Shown piece by piece: positions 9,706-19,935 of a DNA stretch of 64,000 bases. The position numbers and the translations under genes were made by a program. The first letter of the stretch is position 1. Each line of letters starts with the position of its first letter. This DNA is from Mesostigma viride (lineage: Eukaryota; Streptophyta; Mesostigmatophyceae; Mesostigmatales; Mesostigmataceae). The notes below the pieces were generated by a model. The model was given only the letters and a program-made list of their open reading frames with translations. It was not told the DNA's origin and made no database searches. Location: contig RPFO01000542.1 of assembly GCA_009746045.1 (NCBI GenBank), positions 548,978-612,977 on the forward strand. The letters are read 5' to 3'.

Positions 9706-10719
9706 ATGTCTCAGGCCTTGGTGAGCTACCTGCAGCCCGTGCACGCCGTGCCAGAGGGCGAGTCAGACCCTTTTGCCGGCAAGATTCGCGTGACCCCGGA
9801 TGGCAGGATTTCGGTCATCGACGTCATATCTGTTGTTTGTTTCATGAAAGAAGATGGCACATTGGTCGACAAGGTGAGCGCCAGGGCTTCCGAGTACCTC
9901 TCAAGGATGAATGTCGCGCATTCTGAAGTGACCACTATTTGTGGTCTCTGGAAATTCCCCGGGGCCAGGCAGCGAGAGACCCCGGTAACGGACCGTCAGG
10001 GCATGATCAAGATCATCCAGCTGCTGCCGGGCAAGAAGGCCGCGGCGTTCCGCCACTCGATGGCCGTCCTGTTGGAGCGGTACCTGGACGCGGACCGGTC
10101 GCTGGCCGACGAGATTTACGCGAGGGCCGACGCCCGCGACCTCGCCCGGCTCGAGACCGACAAGCGGATCAAGAGCTGCGAGAGCACGAAGAGCCACATG
10201 GCGGCCGTGAAGGACAGCGGCGTGACCCTGCCCAATAGGAACGTCTACGCCGTCATCAACGAGACGGAGAACCACACCGTCACGGGGATGCACACCGGCG
10301 AGATAAGGAGACTGCACCAGATGAAGAAGAGCGACCTGACCAGGGACTACTTCACCGAGGAGCTCAACGCCGGCATCGACCTCATGAACATCCTGAACAA
10401 GAAGCAGATCGCCAGAGGCGCCGACCCCGTCCAGAGCATCACGGAGATCGGGAAAGAGTTATTCAACGTTTTCAATCGTTTGAAGATGCACGAGGAGGCG
10501 AGGATCCCCCAGGAGAGGTCCTTCGCGTTGGAGAACAAGAGGAAGAGGGAGGAGGTCAACGCCCACCACAAGCTGATGCCCCCCGCCCCCAAGTCCCAGT
10601 GTCTCCCCCCCCCAAATGATTATGGTACAAAGTTGTCCGGAAACGGACAACTTCCTTTATTGGTCACTGGCAGCAGGAGCCAACCGCCGCCAGGGTGTAT
10701 GGTACAGGCTGGAATTTAG
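9706..10719 (+). CDS. KilA/BRO-like protein with helical C-terminal region
   Basis: 337 residues from 9706 (MSQALV); an upstream in-frame start at 9661 is less likely. Residues 25-115 are a paralogue of the N-terminal module of the 8945 product (GKIRVTPDGRISVIDVI, then W-K-F-P-G and Q-R-E-T-P-V). The C-terminal part instead carries a conserved-looking segment NRNVYAVINETENHTVTGMH, then charged helices. It resembles two-domain BRO-type proteins with a BRO-C-like half. The last 35 residues after a nine-cytosine run (10605-10613) look unlike protein and may be a frameshifted tail. The pair probably arose by tandem duplication. Confidence 0.7.
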   Translation: MSQALVSYLQPVHAVPEGESDPFAGKIRVTPDGRISVIDVISVVCFMKEDGTLVDKVSARASEYLSRMNVAHSEVTTICGLWKFPGARQRETPVTDRQGMIKIIQLLPGKKAAAFRHSMAVLLERYLDADRSLADEIYARADARDLARLETDKRIKSCESTKSHMAAVKDSGVTLPNRNVYAVINETENHTVTGMHTGEIRRLHQMKKSDLTRDYFTEELNAGIDLMNILNKKQIARGADPVQSITEIGKELFNVFNRLKMHEEARIPQERSFALENKRKREEVNAHHKLMPPAPKSQCLPPPNDYGTKLSGNGQLPLLVTGSRSQPPPGCMVQAGI

Positions 10720-10850
10720 GGATACAATAGGGATACAAAATGTGCGAGTCCGTTTGAACGAACAAAGAATTTTATTAATCCAATAATCCACGTTTCATAC
10801 AATCAAAACCAACTGTTCATTCGATCATCCAACAAAGCTAGCCTAGCTTT

Positions 10851-11908
10851 TCACTGCCTGGCCAACTGGGGGCCGATCACGCTGAAAATGAGCTGGGCCT
10901 GGCCCGGGCCGAACCCGATCTTGGTGGAGATCTTCTTCAGGATCCGCATCAGGGCGTCCGTGTCGACCGACCCGTTCGCCTTCTTGGCGACCTTGTACTC
11001 GCATCCGTGCTCCTCGCGGTTGGGGTGCTCGCAGCCAACACACTGGTCCTCGAATACCCAGCTGTTGGGGCACGGGGCGCGCTCGCACTGCCGCTTGTGC
11101 GCCTCCAGGTTCTTGAGGAGGAAGTGGTGGCCGCAGTCGTAGGGGCACGGGTACGGGAGCAGCTGCAGAGTCGCGGCCATCTGCTGGTCCTCCCCCGCGC
11201 AAAAGACGTGATCGTCGTCGTCCTGGTGGCAAAAGACGCAGGTGTACTTCTGGTCGGAAGACCTGTCGATGATGGCCCTGGCCGCGATGGTGCACACGAA
11301 CGAATTGATGCCGCACCGGTGCTTCATGATCTTGGTGTTGTCACCGCTGCCGCGCGTCTCCACGATAGCCACAGGCACCATGGAGCACACTCGGGTGTCT
11401 TGGTGCACGACGCAGATAGGGGAGGCCTCCTCGGGAGCGGGGACCTCGAAAGGAAGCAGCTTGACAGGCTCCTTCCTCTTGCGAGACTTCGAGGAAGCGC
11501 CCTCGTCGATCTTCTTGCCCTTGGACTTCTTCTCGTCCTCGGGGTGGTAAGAGGCGTCCTGATCGTCGTCGGAGACGATGAACATATTTTCAACCGTACG
11601 CTCGGACTCTGTCCTGCTTTTCTTGACTGGAAACGAAACAAGACAAAAAAGAGGACAGAGAGTGCAAGCGCGCGAAGAAACGAAAAAAGAGACGCAAGAA
11701 CGAAACGATTTGTCAGAGCGCGCAACGAAAAAGAAAAGGAAACGAGGGAAAAAACGAAACGAAAAAGCGAAACGAAAACGAAAAAAAGCCGGGCGAAAAG
11801 GAAAAAGAACAGCGCGAAAAACTCACCCCTGGTAGCGCGCGGCTCGTTGGGATCGATATTCCCCACATTTCGGACGTAAGTCGACAAAGAAACCTGCTCG
11901 GTAGCCAT
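10851..11908 (-). CDS. TRAF-type zinc-finger/RING-like protein, two exons
   Basis: Exon 1 is 11908-11827 (27 codons plus one base). A GTGAGT donor and a pyrimidine-rich TTTCCAG acceptor bound a 200-nt intron (11627-11826), and exon 2 is 11626-10851. Splicing keeps the frame and adds 41 residues before the methionine at 11585. The body carries many paired Cys/His residues: C-x2-C in YTCVFCHQ, then PYPCPYDCGHHF with the 'H-x3-C' that follows, a TRAF-type zinc finger. A further Cys-rich stretch (CVGCEHP) precedes a C-terminal helix. It may be a ubiquitin-ligase adaptor. It is divergent from the 12262 gene across 350 bp. Confidence 0.65.
11627..11826 (-). other. Predicted spliceosomal intron
   Basis: Minus-strand GTGAGT donor at 11826 and CAG acceptor ending at 11627, 200 nt, T/C-rich throughout on the coding strand. 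Exon 1 ends with one spare base and exon 2 supplies two, so the phase matches. Confidence 0.65.
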
Positions 11909-12050
11909 GGCGGACGAGTGGGAAAATGGAGCGATGTGTGGGTGGGTGCGCGCGCTGAGATGGGGACTTGAGTGGTCCTGTGGTCCTTTTTTCCAGATTT
12001 CTCAGTCCCAACAGTACCGCGTTCCCATTGGTCAGTTCTGTCAGTACCTT

Positions 12051-12096
12051 ATCCTGGGGTACCCCACCCCCAAAATTGGGGGTACCCCCAGTACCA
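12051..12096. promoter_or_regulatory. Palindromic GC-rich element in divergent promoter
   Basis: Two copies of a GGGTACCCC-type palindrome flank ACCCCCAA/TTGGGGGT inverted arms. It lies midway between the divergent starts at 11908 and 12262. It could be an operator or transcription-factor site; role unknown. Confidence 0.35.
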
Positions 12097-12261
12097 AAGC
12101 ATCTTCTAGAAGATTCCAAAGTCCAAACCGGATTGGCTCCCGCCTTTTTGGTGCTCAGAGCCCCTTGTGCAAAAAGTGAAGAAATTTTGGGCAAATCTCA
12201 AGGACTCAGGGGCGCACCACAAACCACCATAGCCAAGTCCACCATAGCAACCACCTACACC

Positions 12262-13317
12262 ATGGAGGGCGCGGATTTCGATACGAGGAAGAGGAAGCGA
12301 GAAAACGACCTCGAGATGGAACGCGCGCTCGCCTTTTCCGCGCTGAGACTCGCGCTGTCGATAAAACGCGACGAATTGCGTTTGGCGAAGACGACGATCG
12401 ACACGGCCATGGACGCCATCGAGTGAGTGGACGTTTTCGAATTTTTCAACGTCCCAAATCGTTTCAATTCGTCCTCGAGTCGTTTCTAATTCGTTTTTTT
12501 TTTATTCTAATTAATTTTCAACGTCCAAATCGTTTCGAATCGTTTTTTTTCGCGTGTCATCGCCCCTTTTTTCAACGAGCAGGTGTCACCCCGCCTTGCT
12601 CGTGAAGGACTATTCCGTCTCGATGGATTTGTGGTCCTTCTACAAGGCGCTCGAGGAGAACGGAGTCGACAAGGGGAACCAGGACTTCGCGTTGATCTCC
12701 GCGCACGCTCGCAGGGTCGCCGGGGATTACCACTCCCCGTGCGAGAAGCACGAGTACTGGATCCAGTACCAGCGCGACAGGCTCGTCGGCTCCATCCACT
12801 CCTCGGGGTGGAGGATTTCCCCCGCGGTCGCCATCGTCTGCGGGGAGACGACGCAGGAGGTCGCGAAGAAGATCATGAGCAACTGCTACGATCGTCCGGA
12901 GCACATCGCGGGCGTGGGGTGCGTCGACTACCCCGACTCCCTGCGCCCGGTGTCGTACCCCGTCTCCTGCGAGTGGACCTTCGATGGCGTCGGCGAAGTC
13001 ATCCTCCACGGCGCCATGGAGACGATCTACGGGGAGGAGAGGGGGTGGCGAGTGTGGGACGACTCCTCCGGCCCCAGTTTCGCCTACGGGCCGCGAGTGA
13101 GGGACGATTTTCCCTCCGATAAGGAGAAGGCCTCGAGGGCGGCGGAGGAGGAGATCTTCGCGGCCAGGGTCGACTCGGTCGCCGACGAGCGCCCGTGGAC
13201 CTGGTGCAACTGTTTCTGGGGGGCGAGGCGTGGTTCGACGACCCCGAACAGGTCCCCGGCCTGTGCACCTGCGGTGCCGCCCCTCACCCTTGCATCCCCA
13301 TGGAGATCGCGGTGTAG
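12262..13317 (+). CDS. Uncharacterised two-exon protein, one frameshift
   Basis: Exon 1 (12262-12422) encodes a basic, helical 54-residue start (MEGADFDTRKRKREND). A GTGAGT donor and AACGAGCAG acceptor bound a T-rich 160-nt intron (12423-12582). Exon 2 continues in phase as CHPALLVKDYSVSMDLWSFY. At 13192-13194 (three cytosines) one missing base would switch to a better frame encoding PVDLVQLFLGGEAWFDDPEQ and a short Cys-containing end stopping at 13317. Without it the frame runs on to 13447 in low-quality sequence. No family is recognised; the middle is rich in tryptophan, histidine and cysteine. Confidence 0.55.
12423..12582 (+). other. Predicted spliceosomal intron
   Basis: GTGAGT at 12423 and CAG ending at 12582, 160 nt, strongly T-rich. 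Without splicing, the exon-1 frame stops immediately at a TGA (12424-12426). Confidence 0.65.
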
Positions 13318-13342
13318 TGCAGTGCAGCCACGGTCTACCTTT

Positions 13343-13350
13343 TATATAAA
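13343..13350 (+). promoter_or_regulatory. TATA box of the 13395 gene
   Basis: TATATAAA, 45 nt before the ATG at 13395, in a short AT-rich stretch within otherwise GC-rich sequence. Confidence 0.5.
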
Positions 13351-13394
13351 TTTCGTATATTCTAATCCAATGTTTATGTTGTTATACACACGCA

Positions 13395-13945
13395 ATGAGA
13401 ACCCCACAGTGCAAAGTGTTCACGAAACGCGGCCCGCGGTGTTCTAACAGAGCGAAAAGGGGTGGGACGTGCGGCATCCACCGAAAGACGAAACACAGAG
13501 TCAGGGCGGGGGACGTGGACATGGGAGACGCGACAGAGCCCCCGGGCGACTTCCCCCGGGGTGGCACGACGGGATTTGGATGCAGGAGAGACGCGTGGCG
13601 CAGGGGCGGATGGCAGAAGACATGAGGGCGCTGGCGGACAAAGGCGGGGATCGCTCCATGGACGCCACGGATATGGTGGAAAGGACCCAGCAAATGAAGG
13701 ACCGTCAACCCGAATTGTACGAAGAGATGAGGAGCACCATGCGCGATTTTTCCGGGCAGATAGCTCGGTTACAGGAGGAAAGGGACGAATTGCGAGCACA
13801 ATACCCCGAATCCAGGGAGAAGATAGACGCGTGGTTCGAGTTCAATCGACACAACGCGGAACTGGATCGTCATAACAGGATCATGCGTATCCGATCGCAG
13901 GTTCGCACCGACAACTCGCAACCTTCGAAAAGAACGAGGAGGTAG
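13395..13945 (+). CDS. Cys/His-motif protein with coiled-coil tail, one frameshift
   Basis: The N-terminus has the spacing C6-x9-C16-x9-C26-x2-H29 with basic residues between (TKRGPRC, CGIHRK). This small zinc-like motif is seen in several viral and bacterial proteins. The frame is lost near the homopolymer run 13553-13561. Adding one base there joins it to a second open frame that ends at 13945 with a highly charged coiled-coil region (MRDFSGQIARLQEERDELRA) and a basic C-terminus. If the break is real, these are a short 76-residue protein and a separate ORF starting about 13610. Function unknown. Confidence 0.5.
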
Positions 13946-13989
13946 AACTAAAACGCGCCTCGTGGACCGGGAAAGCGCGTGACACGTGG

Positions 13990-14135
13990 CAGGAGACGCT
14001 GCGCCCCCCCACCGCTCCGCGGCCCGGCCCTGCGCCCCCGGCCCTGCGGCCCGGCCCTGCGCCCCGGCCCTGCGGCCCGGCCCTGCGCCCCCGGCCCTGC
14101 GGCCCCGGCCCTGCGCCCCCGGCCCGGCGGCCCCC
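13990..14135. repeat. GC-rich tandem repeat
   Basis: Imperfect repeats of about 13-14 bases built from CGGCCCTGCGCCC-like units. Continues directly into the next array. Confidence 0.7.
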
Positions 14136-14425
14136 GATAGCCCCGATAGCCCAATAGCCCCAATAGCCCCAATAGCCCCGATAGCCCCGATAGCCCAATA
14201 GCCCCAATAACCCCAATAACCCCAATAACCCCAATAACCCCAATAACCCCAATAGCCCCGATAGCCCCGATAGCCCCAATAGCCCCAATAACCCCAATAA
14301 CCCCAATAACCCCAATAGCCCCAATAGCCCCAATAACCCCAATAACCCCAATAGCCCCAATAGCCCCAATAGCCCCAATAACCCCAATAACCCCAATAGC
14401 CCCAATAGCCCCAATAGCCCCGCCC
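14136..14425. repeat. Nine-base G4-type minisatellite, telomere-like
   Basis: About 30 units of CCCCAATAG, CCCCAATAA or CCCCGATAG. The minus strand therefore reads (T/C)TATTGGGG repeated, four Gs every nine bases, which should form G-quadruplexes. The long open frames across it are a by-product of the repeat period being a multiple of three. Confidence 0.85.
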
Positions 14426-14513
14426 GCCACCCGCCAACCGCCACCCCCCAGAAAAAACACGCTTATAAGGGGAAAAAAACGATAGATTACCATCGCCTGC
14501 GGGCGGAGGGATC

Positions 14514-14634
14514 GCGTGGAGTGGCTACCCTTGACTGGGAAGATGACAGAAACGCGGACCCGAGGCTCGCAGCTCACGGGGCGGACAGGCGTGGAGTCGC
14601 TACCCTTCACTGGGAAGATGACCGAGAAACGCGG
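14514..14634. repeat. Two direct repeats, about 74-bp spacing
   Basis: GCGTGGAGT-GCTACCCTT-ACTGGGAAGATGAC occurs at about 14514 and 14588. Confidence 0.6.
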
Positions 14635-14795
14635 GTTCGAACCACCACACCTTTTGATTTTTTTGTTTCTTTCCTCCCACCGAGTATAAGGGCCCTTTTG
14701 CCCCCACGCCCCCCACGGCCCCCACCACCCACACGGCCCCCCACGGCACCCACGCGGGCCGACAGAGGGCCGACAACACACGCGGCCCACGGGAG

Positions 14796-14892
14796 GGAAT
14801 GGGGGCACACGCGCCCAGAGGGCCGAATGGGGGCACACGCGCCCCGAGGAGGGGAATGGGGGCACACGCGCCCCGAGGAGGGGAATGGGGTC
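14796..14892. repeat. About 30-bp tandem repeat, 3+ copies
   Basis: Units begin GGAATGGGGGCACACGCGCC, followed by CGAGGAGG in the better-preserved copies. This is the last repeat before sequence composition shifts towards AT. Confidence 0.65.
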
Positions 14893-15384
14893 ACCCTCGT
14901 GAAACGTAGGCACATAAACTGAACTGTGATGCATGAACATGCTAACATTGACTGGACTCAGTTTGCATCGAGCTTTTGACATGTTTGTGACGTTTGGCAC
15001 CATTACACCCCCTTTTATTGTTTTTTCCCCCACTTTTAAATGCATACAATGATTATAATCAATCTAAACTGGGCAGAAACTTTACAAGCAAGACATGCAA
15101 GGTAGATCATGAGCCAAGTTTGGCTTCATGATAAGCTCAATTGGTGACAGATAACAGCATTAAACATGACATTATCACTCAATTTTCACGTATAGTTGAC
15201 ATTTCGTATGATGAAACATAATGAGGTCACATGTGGTACATGATGTCAATGTGTACACGCTTGTAAAAATGGCCATTTCGATGCATGACACATGAGTTAC
15301 TGAATACACTAGCTGATTATGTGATCAACAAACACATGCTTACAAGGCGCCACCGTGCATCAGGGCGCCAAAGAGCAACCAATC
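14893..15384. other. AT-richer sequence, nothing recognised
   Basis: Lies between the end of the virus-like block and the 3' end of the Penelope-like element. It would contain the virus/host junction if the block is integrated. Confidence 0.4.
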
Positions 15385-16392
15385 ATCAAAGAGACAACCA
15401 GCGCAGGCCAGAAATCGGGAGAATCCGGACCATGGTAGCTCGAGCCTGCCGTTATCTTTTCCGCGTTTTCGAGTCGTTCAGGATGATGAAGATGAATGGT
15501 GATGGAAATGTGTATCCTTGTGCATTGAAATTATGGCTGGCTTACGTGTGGAGCGACTAGATGACCTAGACGGTGGGGCCGGAAACAGCATGCTTGATCA
15601 GGGCGTGTGTTTCTAGCCTAACTGGCCGGGAGTGTCTAGTGGTGAGCACCATTGCTGCGATCGCTCTCCCACCATTTACGAGGAAATACCCGCAAATGGA
15701 AAACCACTGAAAAGGTCTAGCTAGTCAGTCATCACGTTAGCCATGCCATGATTCCAAACGTCCAAGAACTGCACACGGTGCAAAGGCAAAAAGCCGGAGG
15801 ACAGCACTTTCAAATGTGCGGCGGGAACCAAAAGCCCGCGGATGCCAGAAAACATCGTGTTGCGGCAGCGACGCGACGATGTGGACAACGAATCCAGTGC
15901 CAAGCTCGGAACGGCCGCAAAGGAGATCTGGCATCACAGGGTTCAGATGTGCGGAGATACTATGCGATCCAGCCGGTCCACGACCTGTTTGTAGAGCTTG
16001 TGCCAAGGGGCAGCACCGAACAGATGTGGGTGACGTTGCAAAAAACATCGGACTTGACGGAGCATAATGGCTCGGTCATAGTCTTTGACCAATAAACGCT
16101 GCAAGAGTTCAACAAGAGTCGTGATGAAATCAACACGATAAGAACAAAGACGGGAAAAACGATGTAACTGAGAAAGAACAACACCATATTTTGCTGTGTG
16201 GGAAAGGAGACTGTGAATATCGGGGTAACGAATAAAAGGAATTTGCTGGTATTTAGGATCCTTGCGCTTATCATAGATAGCCGTACGCCAGCCCTTCTTG
16301 TTATGGGTAATGTTAAGATCGAGGTAATTGCAATGAGTATCCTCCGACGTGAGCTTTAATGTGAGGGACGCTTGCGGGTAGATGCCAGGCAG
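15385..16392 (-). repeat. Pseudo-LTR copy 1 (PLE 3' end)
   Basis: 1,008 bases matching 19936-20943 at a constant offset of 4,551. Contains the last 450 nt of the coding region plus the 3' untranslated part. Confidence 0.85.
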
Positions 16393-18998
16393 ACCAGCGG
16401 TGATATACAAATGGGTTGCGAAATCAGGGTTGTCGAAAGCGATGACATCATCAATGTATCGACATGTATGGATAAAACGCCTGATGAGAACATCATCGTT
16501 TGAGGCAATGAGATTCTCCATGAATGCAAGCTCATAAGTGTATAGATAGAGGTTTGCAAGGAGCCCGGCACAGTTAGTGCCCATAGGGATGCCGATAGCT
16601 TGTTGGTATACATTGCCCGCAAAACAGATGAAGGTGTTATCAACAAGATAAGAGATCCAATGGACAAGGTCAGCCTTCGTGATAATATAATTATAACCAT
16701 CCCGCACGATAGCACCTGCCGCGATCCCTGAGAGCCACGTTGCCGTGGGCTTGGTCTGAGAAACACGCACGTGCAGGTGGTTGCGCCCGTGAGGCCTACG
16801 TGCATACAGACGAGTAAGGAGGCTATCTAAACGAGCTTTCAAATCGTGCAAATCTAGTGTGGTATATAGAGTGGTGAAATCATAGGTGGCTATGGGCATA
16901 GGTATACGTTTCTCTGCTGCTGTCTTAGAACGGCTAAGGGCGGCAAGGCGTAGGCGTACTTGGGCTGAGTCTATGACGATCCAACTACCAGCGCATTCAT
17001 ACCCGGCATTCGACAGCACCTCCACCCATAATGCATTGGCTTCGGGGAGAAGAGCATTCAAAGCATGGCAGATGAGTTTCGAGAGAGGCATCAGTGGGGC
17101 TGAATGCGACGCAGCAATGGTGCGCAAAGCAACAGGAGTTTTGTGCAGCTTAAGAGTGAGATACAGATATGGGAACGTAGTGGTGGTGGCGCGTCGCTGC
17201 CGCTTAAGGAATGCCCGAGCAAAAATGTTTTGGCTGTGCAGAAAAGCCCGATGAGCAGCGGTGATACTGGCGGTGGACTGTGCACGCTGAACATAGGTAG
17301 GGCTGGACGCCAACTCGTGTTGCAAAGTAGCAAGGTAGTGCTTCTTGCATATGAAAGCAAAGTTGTTGGCACTCTTGTCAACACACGTGATGATAAAGTC
17401 CTGCTTGAAGTGGTCAAGAAGTGCTTTATCTGTGGTGTTGAGCCAGGTGGTGCGGTGGACCTGCTGGAGACGGTAATCAAGCCTGGTGAGACGTGCATTG
17501 CATTCGTGAATGACGGCGCGAAACCACGGTTCCATGGCAAGGGGAGCAAGCTGTAGGTCCGTGCTCATGGCATTGCAAAATTTGCGCAGTGATGTGGAGA
17601 GCAGTGCATTCACCTCTTTGGCACACGTGCGCTGGACCCACGGCCGAAACTTGGTGCCTTTGGCAAAAAGGTCTACAAGCGTGTGGCTCGGCAGGATGCT
17701 GAGGTCAGCGGTCATGACGTGCTGTGAGGTGGGATCAAGGTACTTGAAATACCGTTGTTGTTGGCAGGGGCAGGGCCCTGCCAAGATGGTGGCCAGCTCG
17801 GTGGGCGTTGTATCGCGGCTGACCTTCCCGTTGCTGAAAACCATTTGTCCCAAGGTGGGAGAGTAATGCCAGGCAGCAATGGGAGTGCCGAAAGTGTTGC
17901 GCACCACGAGCGGCATCGCAGCCTGCACTTGCGGCAAATGCAGAATGTGTGGCAAACACAGCTCATCCATCGCAGCATGAATGAAAGGTGAGATCAGCAA
18001 ACGGCGCGGACGCAGTGCATCTGCATTCCCATTGACACGGTGCCGAATGATACGTGAGAGAAGGCCTCGCAGACTAGTGGCATGGGAGCGGGGGACTTGC
18101 AGATCAGCTGGGGAGCACGACCCGACGGCAATGTGTAAGCTGGTAAGCTTCTTCAAGCTGCAGGCTTCGAGATAGGATGCATGAAAGTTGCCGCGTTGCA
18201 TAAGCCGAGACATGTGACGTAAGCAGCGGAGACTGGTGGAGTAAAGGGAAGGATCGGTGGACACATGTGTGGAAGGTGGAGGGGCCGGGGTGACGCTGGG
18301 GGGATAGGGGCGATATGGGTGGAGATTGTGCTTCAGACGCCAGGCACGGATGAACATAAGAGGGCGGGGACGGAGGGGAGGCGGGCGGCGGCGAGACCGA
18401 GCTTTGAAACTCTTGCCTTCAATGCAAAAACCGTGGGGCAGAAATGCATGTAACATTCGTTTCCAAAACGTTTCCCGATGCCCTGCGGCTTTGCGAAAAG
18501 CGGCGCCGGTAAAGGTGCCGGGGACATGTTCCAAGGGGACGACTCGCCAATCCCACCACCCGTATTGGGCCATGGCGCCATGTAGGGGGTGTCGTCGTTG
18601 GCGGCAGGGCGGCCAATATGAAGGCGGCGTGCCGCTCGGACATGTTCCTGAAAACGCGTCCAGGCATCCCGTTGCGTCTGGCCAACGTAGATACGCTGAG
18701 GGTACCTGCGGTTGTAAATGGCATAAATGACGCGATGGGTGCTTACGGGGTGTGGGCGAGTGGAGTTGGTAAGCGACAAATGCGTGCGCTGTAAGCGCCG
18801 GAGGCGACGTAGAGTATGGTCATCCTTGCAGTGATGGTTATGGCGCGTGTTGATGCGACAACGCTTCCGCCATGCCTGTGAGGAGATACGATAGGGGAAC
18901 TGCCGAGAAATAGCAGTGTACTTCCGGTAATCAATGCCACTGGATTGCCGTATTCTGTGGAGGGTAAGAGCATGCCAGAAAGTCATAAGGTGTTTCAT
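15943..18998 (-). CDS. Penelope-like endonuclease-reverse transcriptase (one frameshift)
   Basis: The N-terminal part carries a GIY-YIG endonuclease: VIYAIYNRRYPQRIYVGQTQ, followed by 'RFQEH'. It then runs through W-W-D-W and PLEHVPGTF into the reverse transcriptase. The frame breaks at the five-G run 18585-18589, and one extra base there joins both halves perfectly. The RT part (from about 18573) shows YDFTTLYTTLD, GIPMGTNCAGLLANLYLY and the catalytic RYIDDVIAF, the Penelope form of the YxDD box. The product would cleave target DNA and copy element RNA at the nick. An unbroken frame exists if the G run is one base too short in the assembly. Confidence 0.8.
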
Positions 18999-19935
18999 GA
19001 TGATTCAGATGCACTGAGAGCTAAGACATCAAACAGAACCAGAGCGGAGCATATTGAGGTAAGTCAATATTCACTGCGTAACACCCGTTACGCGATAGCG
19101 GTGGTCCATGATGCATCTCCCCGGGGCAGGATGTGGCTAACAACACAGCTGAATGGACTCGGAACATGTGGATTCCCAGTGGGGGGGCCTTCCAATTGTC
19201 ATACTTGACACCTCTTTCCTGTAACGAAAAGATTTCCCTTCTTCATGTTCCAGATGAGTCACCGTGCTCCTGCCTTTGTGTTTTTTTGGCGTTTGTAAAG
19301 AGATATGGGAGGGTAAACAAAAGCAAAGGCTGATATTGCCGTGTGGGGGGCCCGATCCTTGGTTAGTCTCTCAAGTGCCCACAGAAAAACACGAGAGTAG
19401 CACACACAGCGCGCAGCCCAGCCTAGCTCCCTCAGTAAAAGTAAAAGAAAAAGGACAAGAACAGCAAAACAAACGAGAACAAGAAAAAGAACAAAACACA
19501 GACACGTAGTGCAATGTGAGCGGAATGATGGAGGAAGGTGAGAGGGGGACATCGTATTGAATGTGTAGGCATTGAGGCAGCCGAAGCGTCCCATCCCCGG
19601 GTACATTCGTGGCTTTCAAAAAAGCCACAACCTGCGTGGAAGAGGAAAATGCAGGAACGATGAGTATGATCCTGAAAACGAGGTTGAGGAAACGCGGAGA
19701 GGAAATGCCGGCCGCTGAAACGATTCCGATGGAACTATGGGTTTCGCCGACATGAGGCGGTGCAGCTGACTATCTCTATGGTGTCGTGTGTGACCGGGAG
19801 TGCCGGTTCACGTGCGCACTCGTCGGACTAGCCCGACGACATGTGTGCTTGGTTGCCCACGGCTGAAATCCTCTTGCCCGTCATGCAAAGGCCACGCCTC
19901 CTAGCCGAAAACGAACTATATTCAACCAATCTAAT
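18999..19935 (-). other. PLE 5' leader region
   Basis: Between the GIY-YIG frame and the upstream truncated copy. No long conserved frame on the element's strand. By position it is the 5' untranslated region or the missing N-terminal extension. Confidence 0.4.

Larger units (their letters stand above)
15385..19935 (-). mobile_element. Penelope-like retroelement (N-terminal GIY-YIG type), long copy
   Basis: One coding region (18998-15943, minus) is flanked by a 1,008-bp direct repeat: its own 3' end (15385-16392) and a 5'-truncated copy just upstream (19936-20943). That partial head-to-tail tandem with 'pseudo-LTRs' is typical of Penelope-like elements. The N-terminal endonuclease position matches the permuted group described from green algae and protists. 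The two 1-kb repeats appear identical over the stretches compared by eye, indicating recent activity. Confidence 0.8.

Noticed and set aside
14630-14660. Possible tRNA T-arm GGGTTCGAACC
   Set aside because: The flanking five bases do not pair and no acceptor or anticodon arm can be built on either strand.
13769-15045. Leu-Gly / Gly-Tyr-Trp repeat proteins on the minus strand
   Set aside because: Produced by the nine-base G4 minisatellite, whose period is a multiple of three.
15385-16392. Hammerhead ribozyme expected in Penelope pseudo-LTRs
   Set aside because: No CTGATGA...GAAA core found on the element strand by eye; a covariance search would be needed to be sure.
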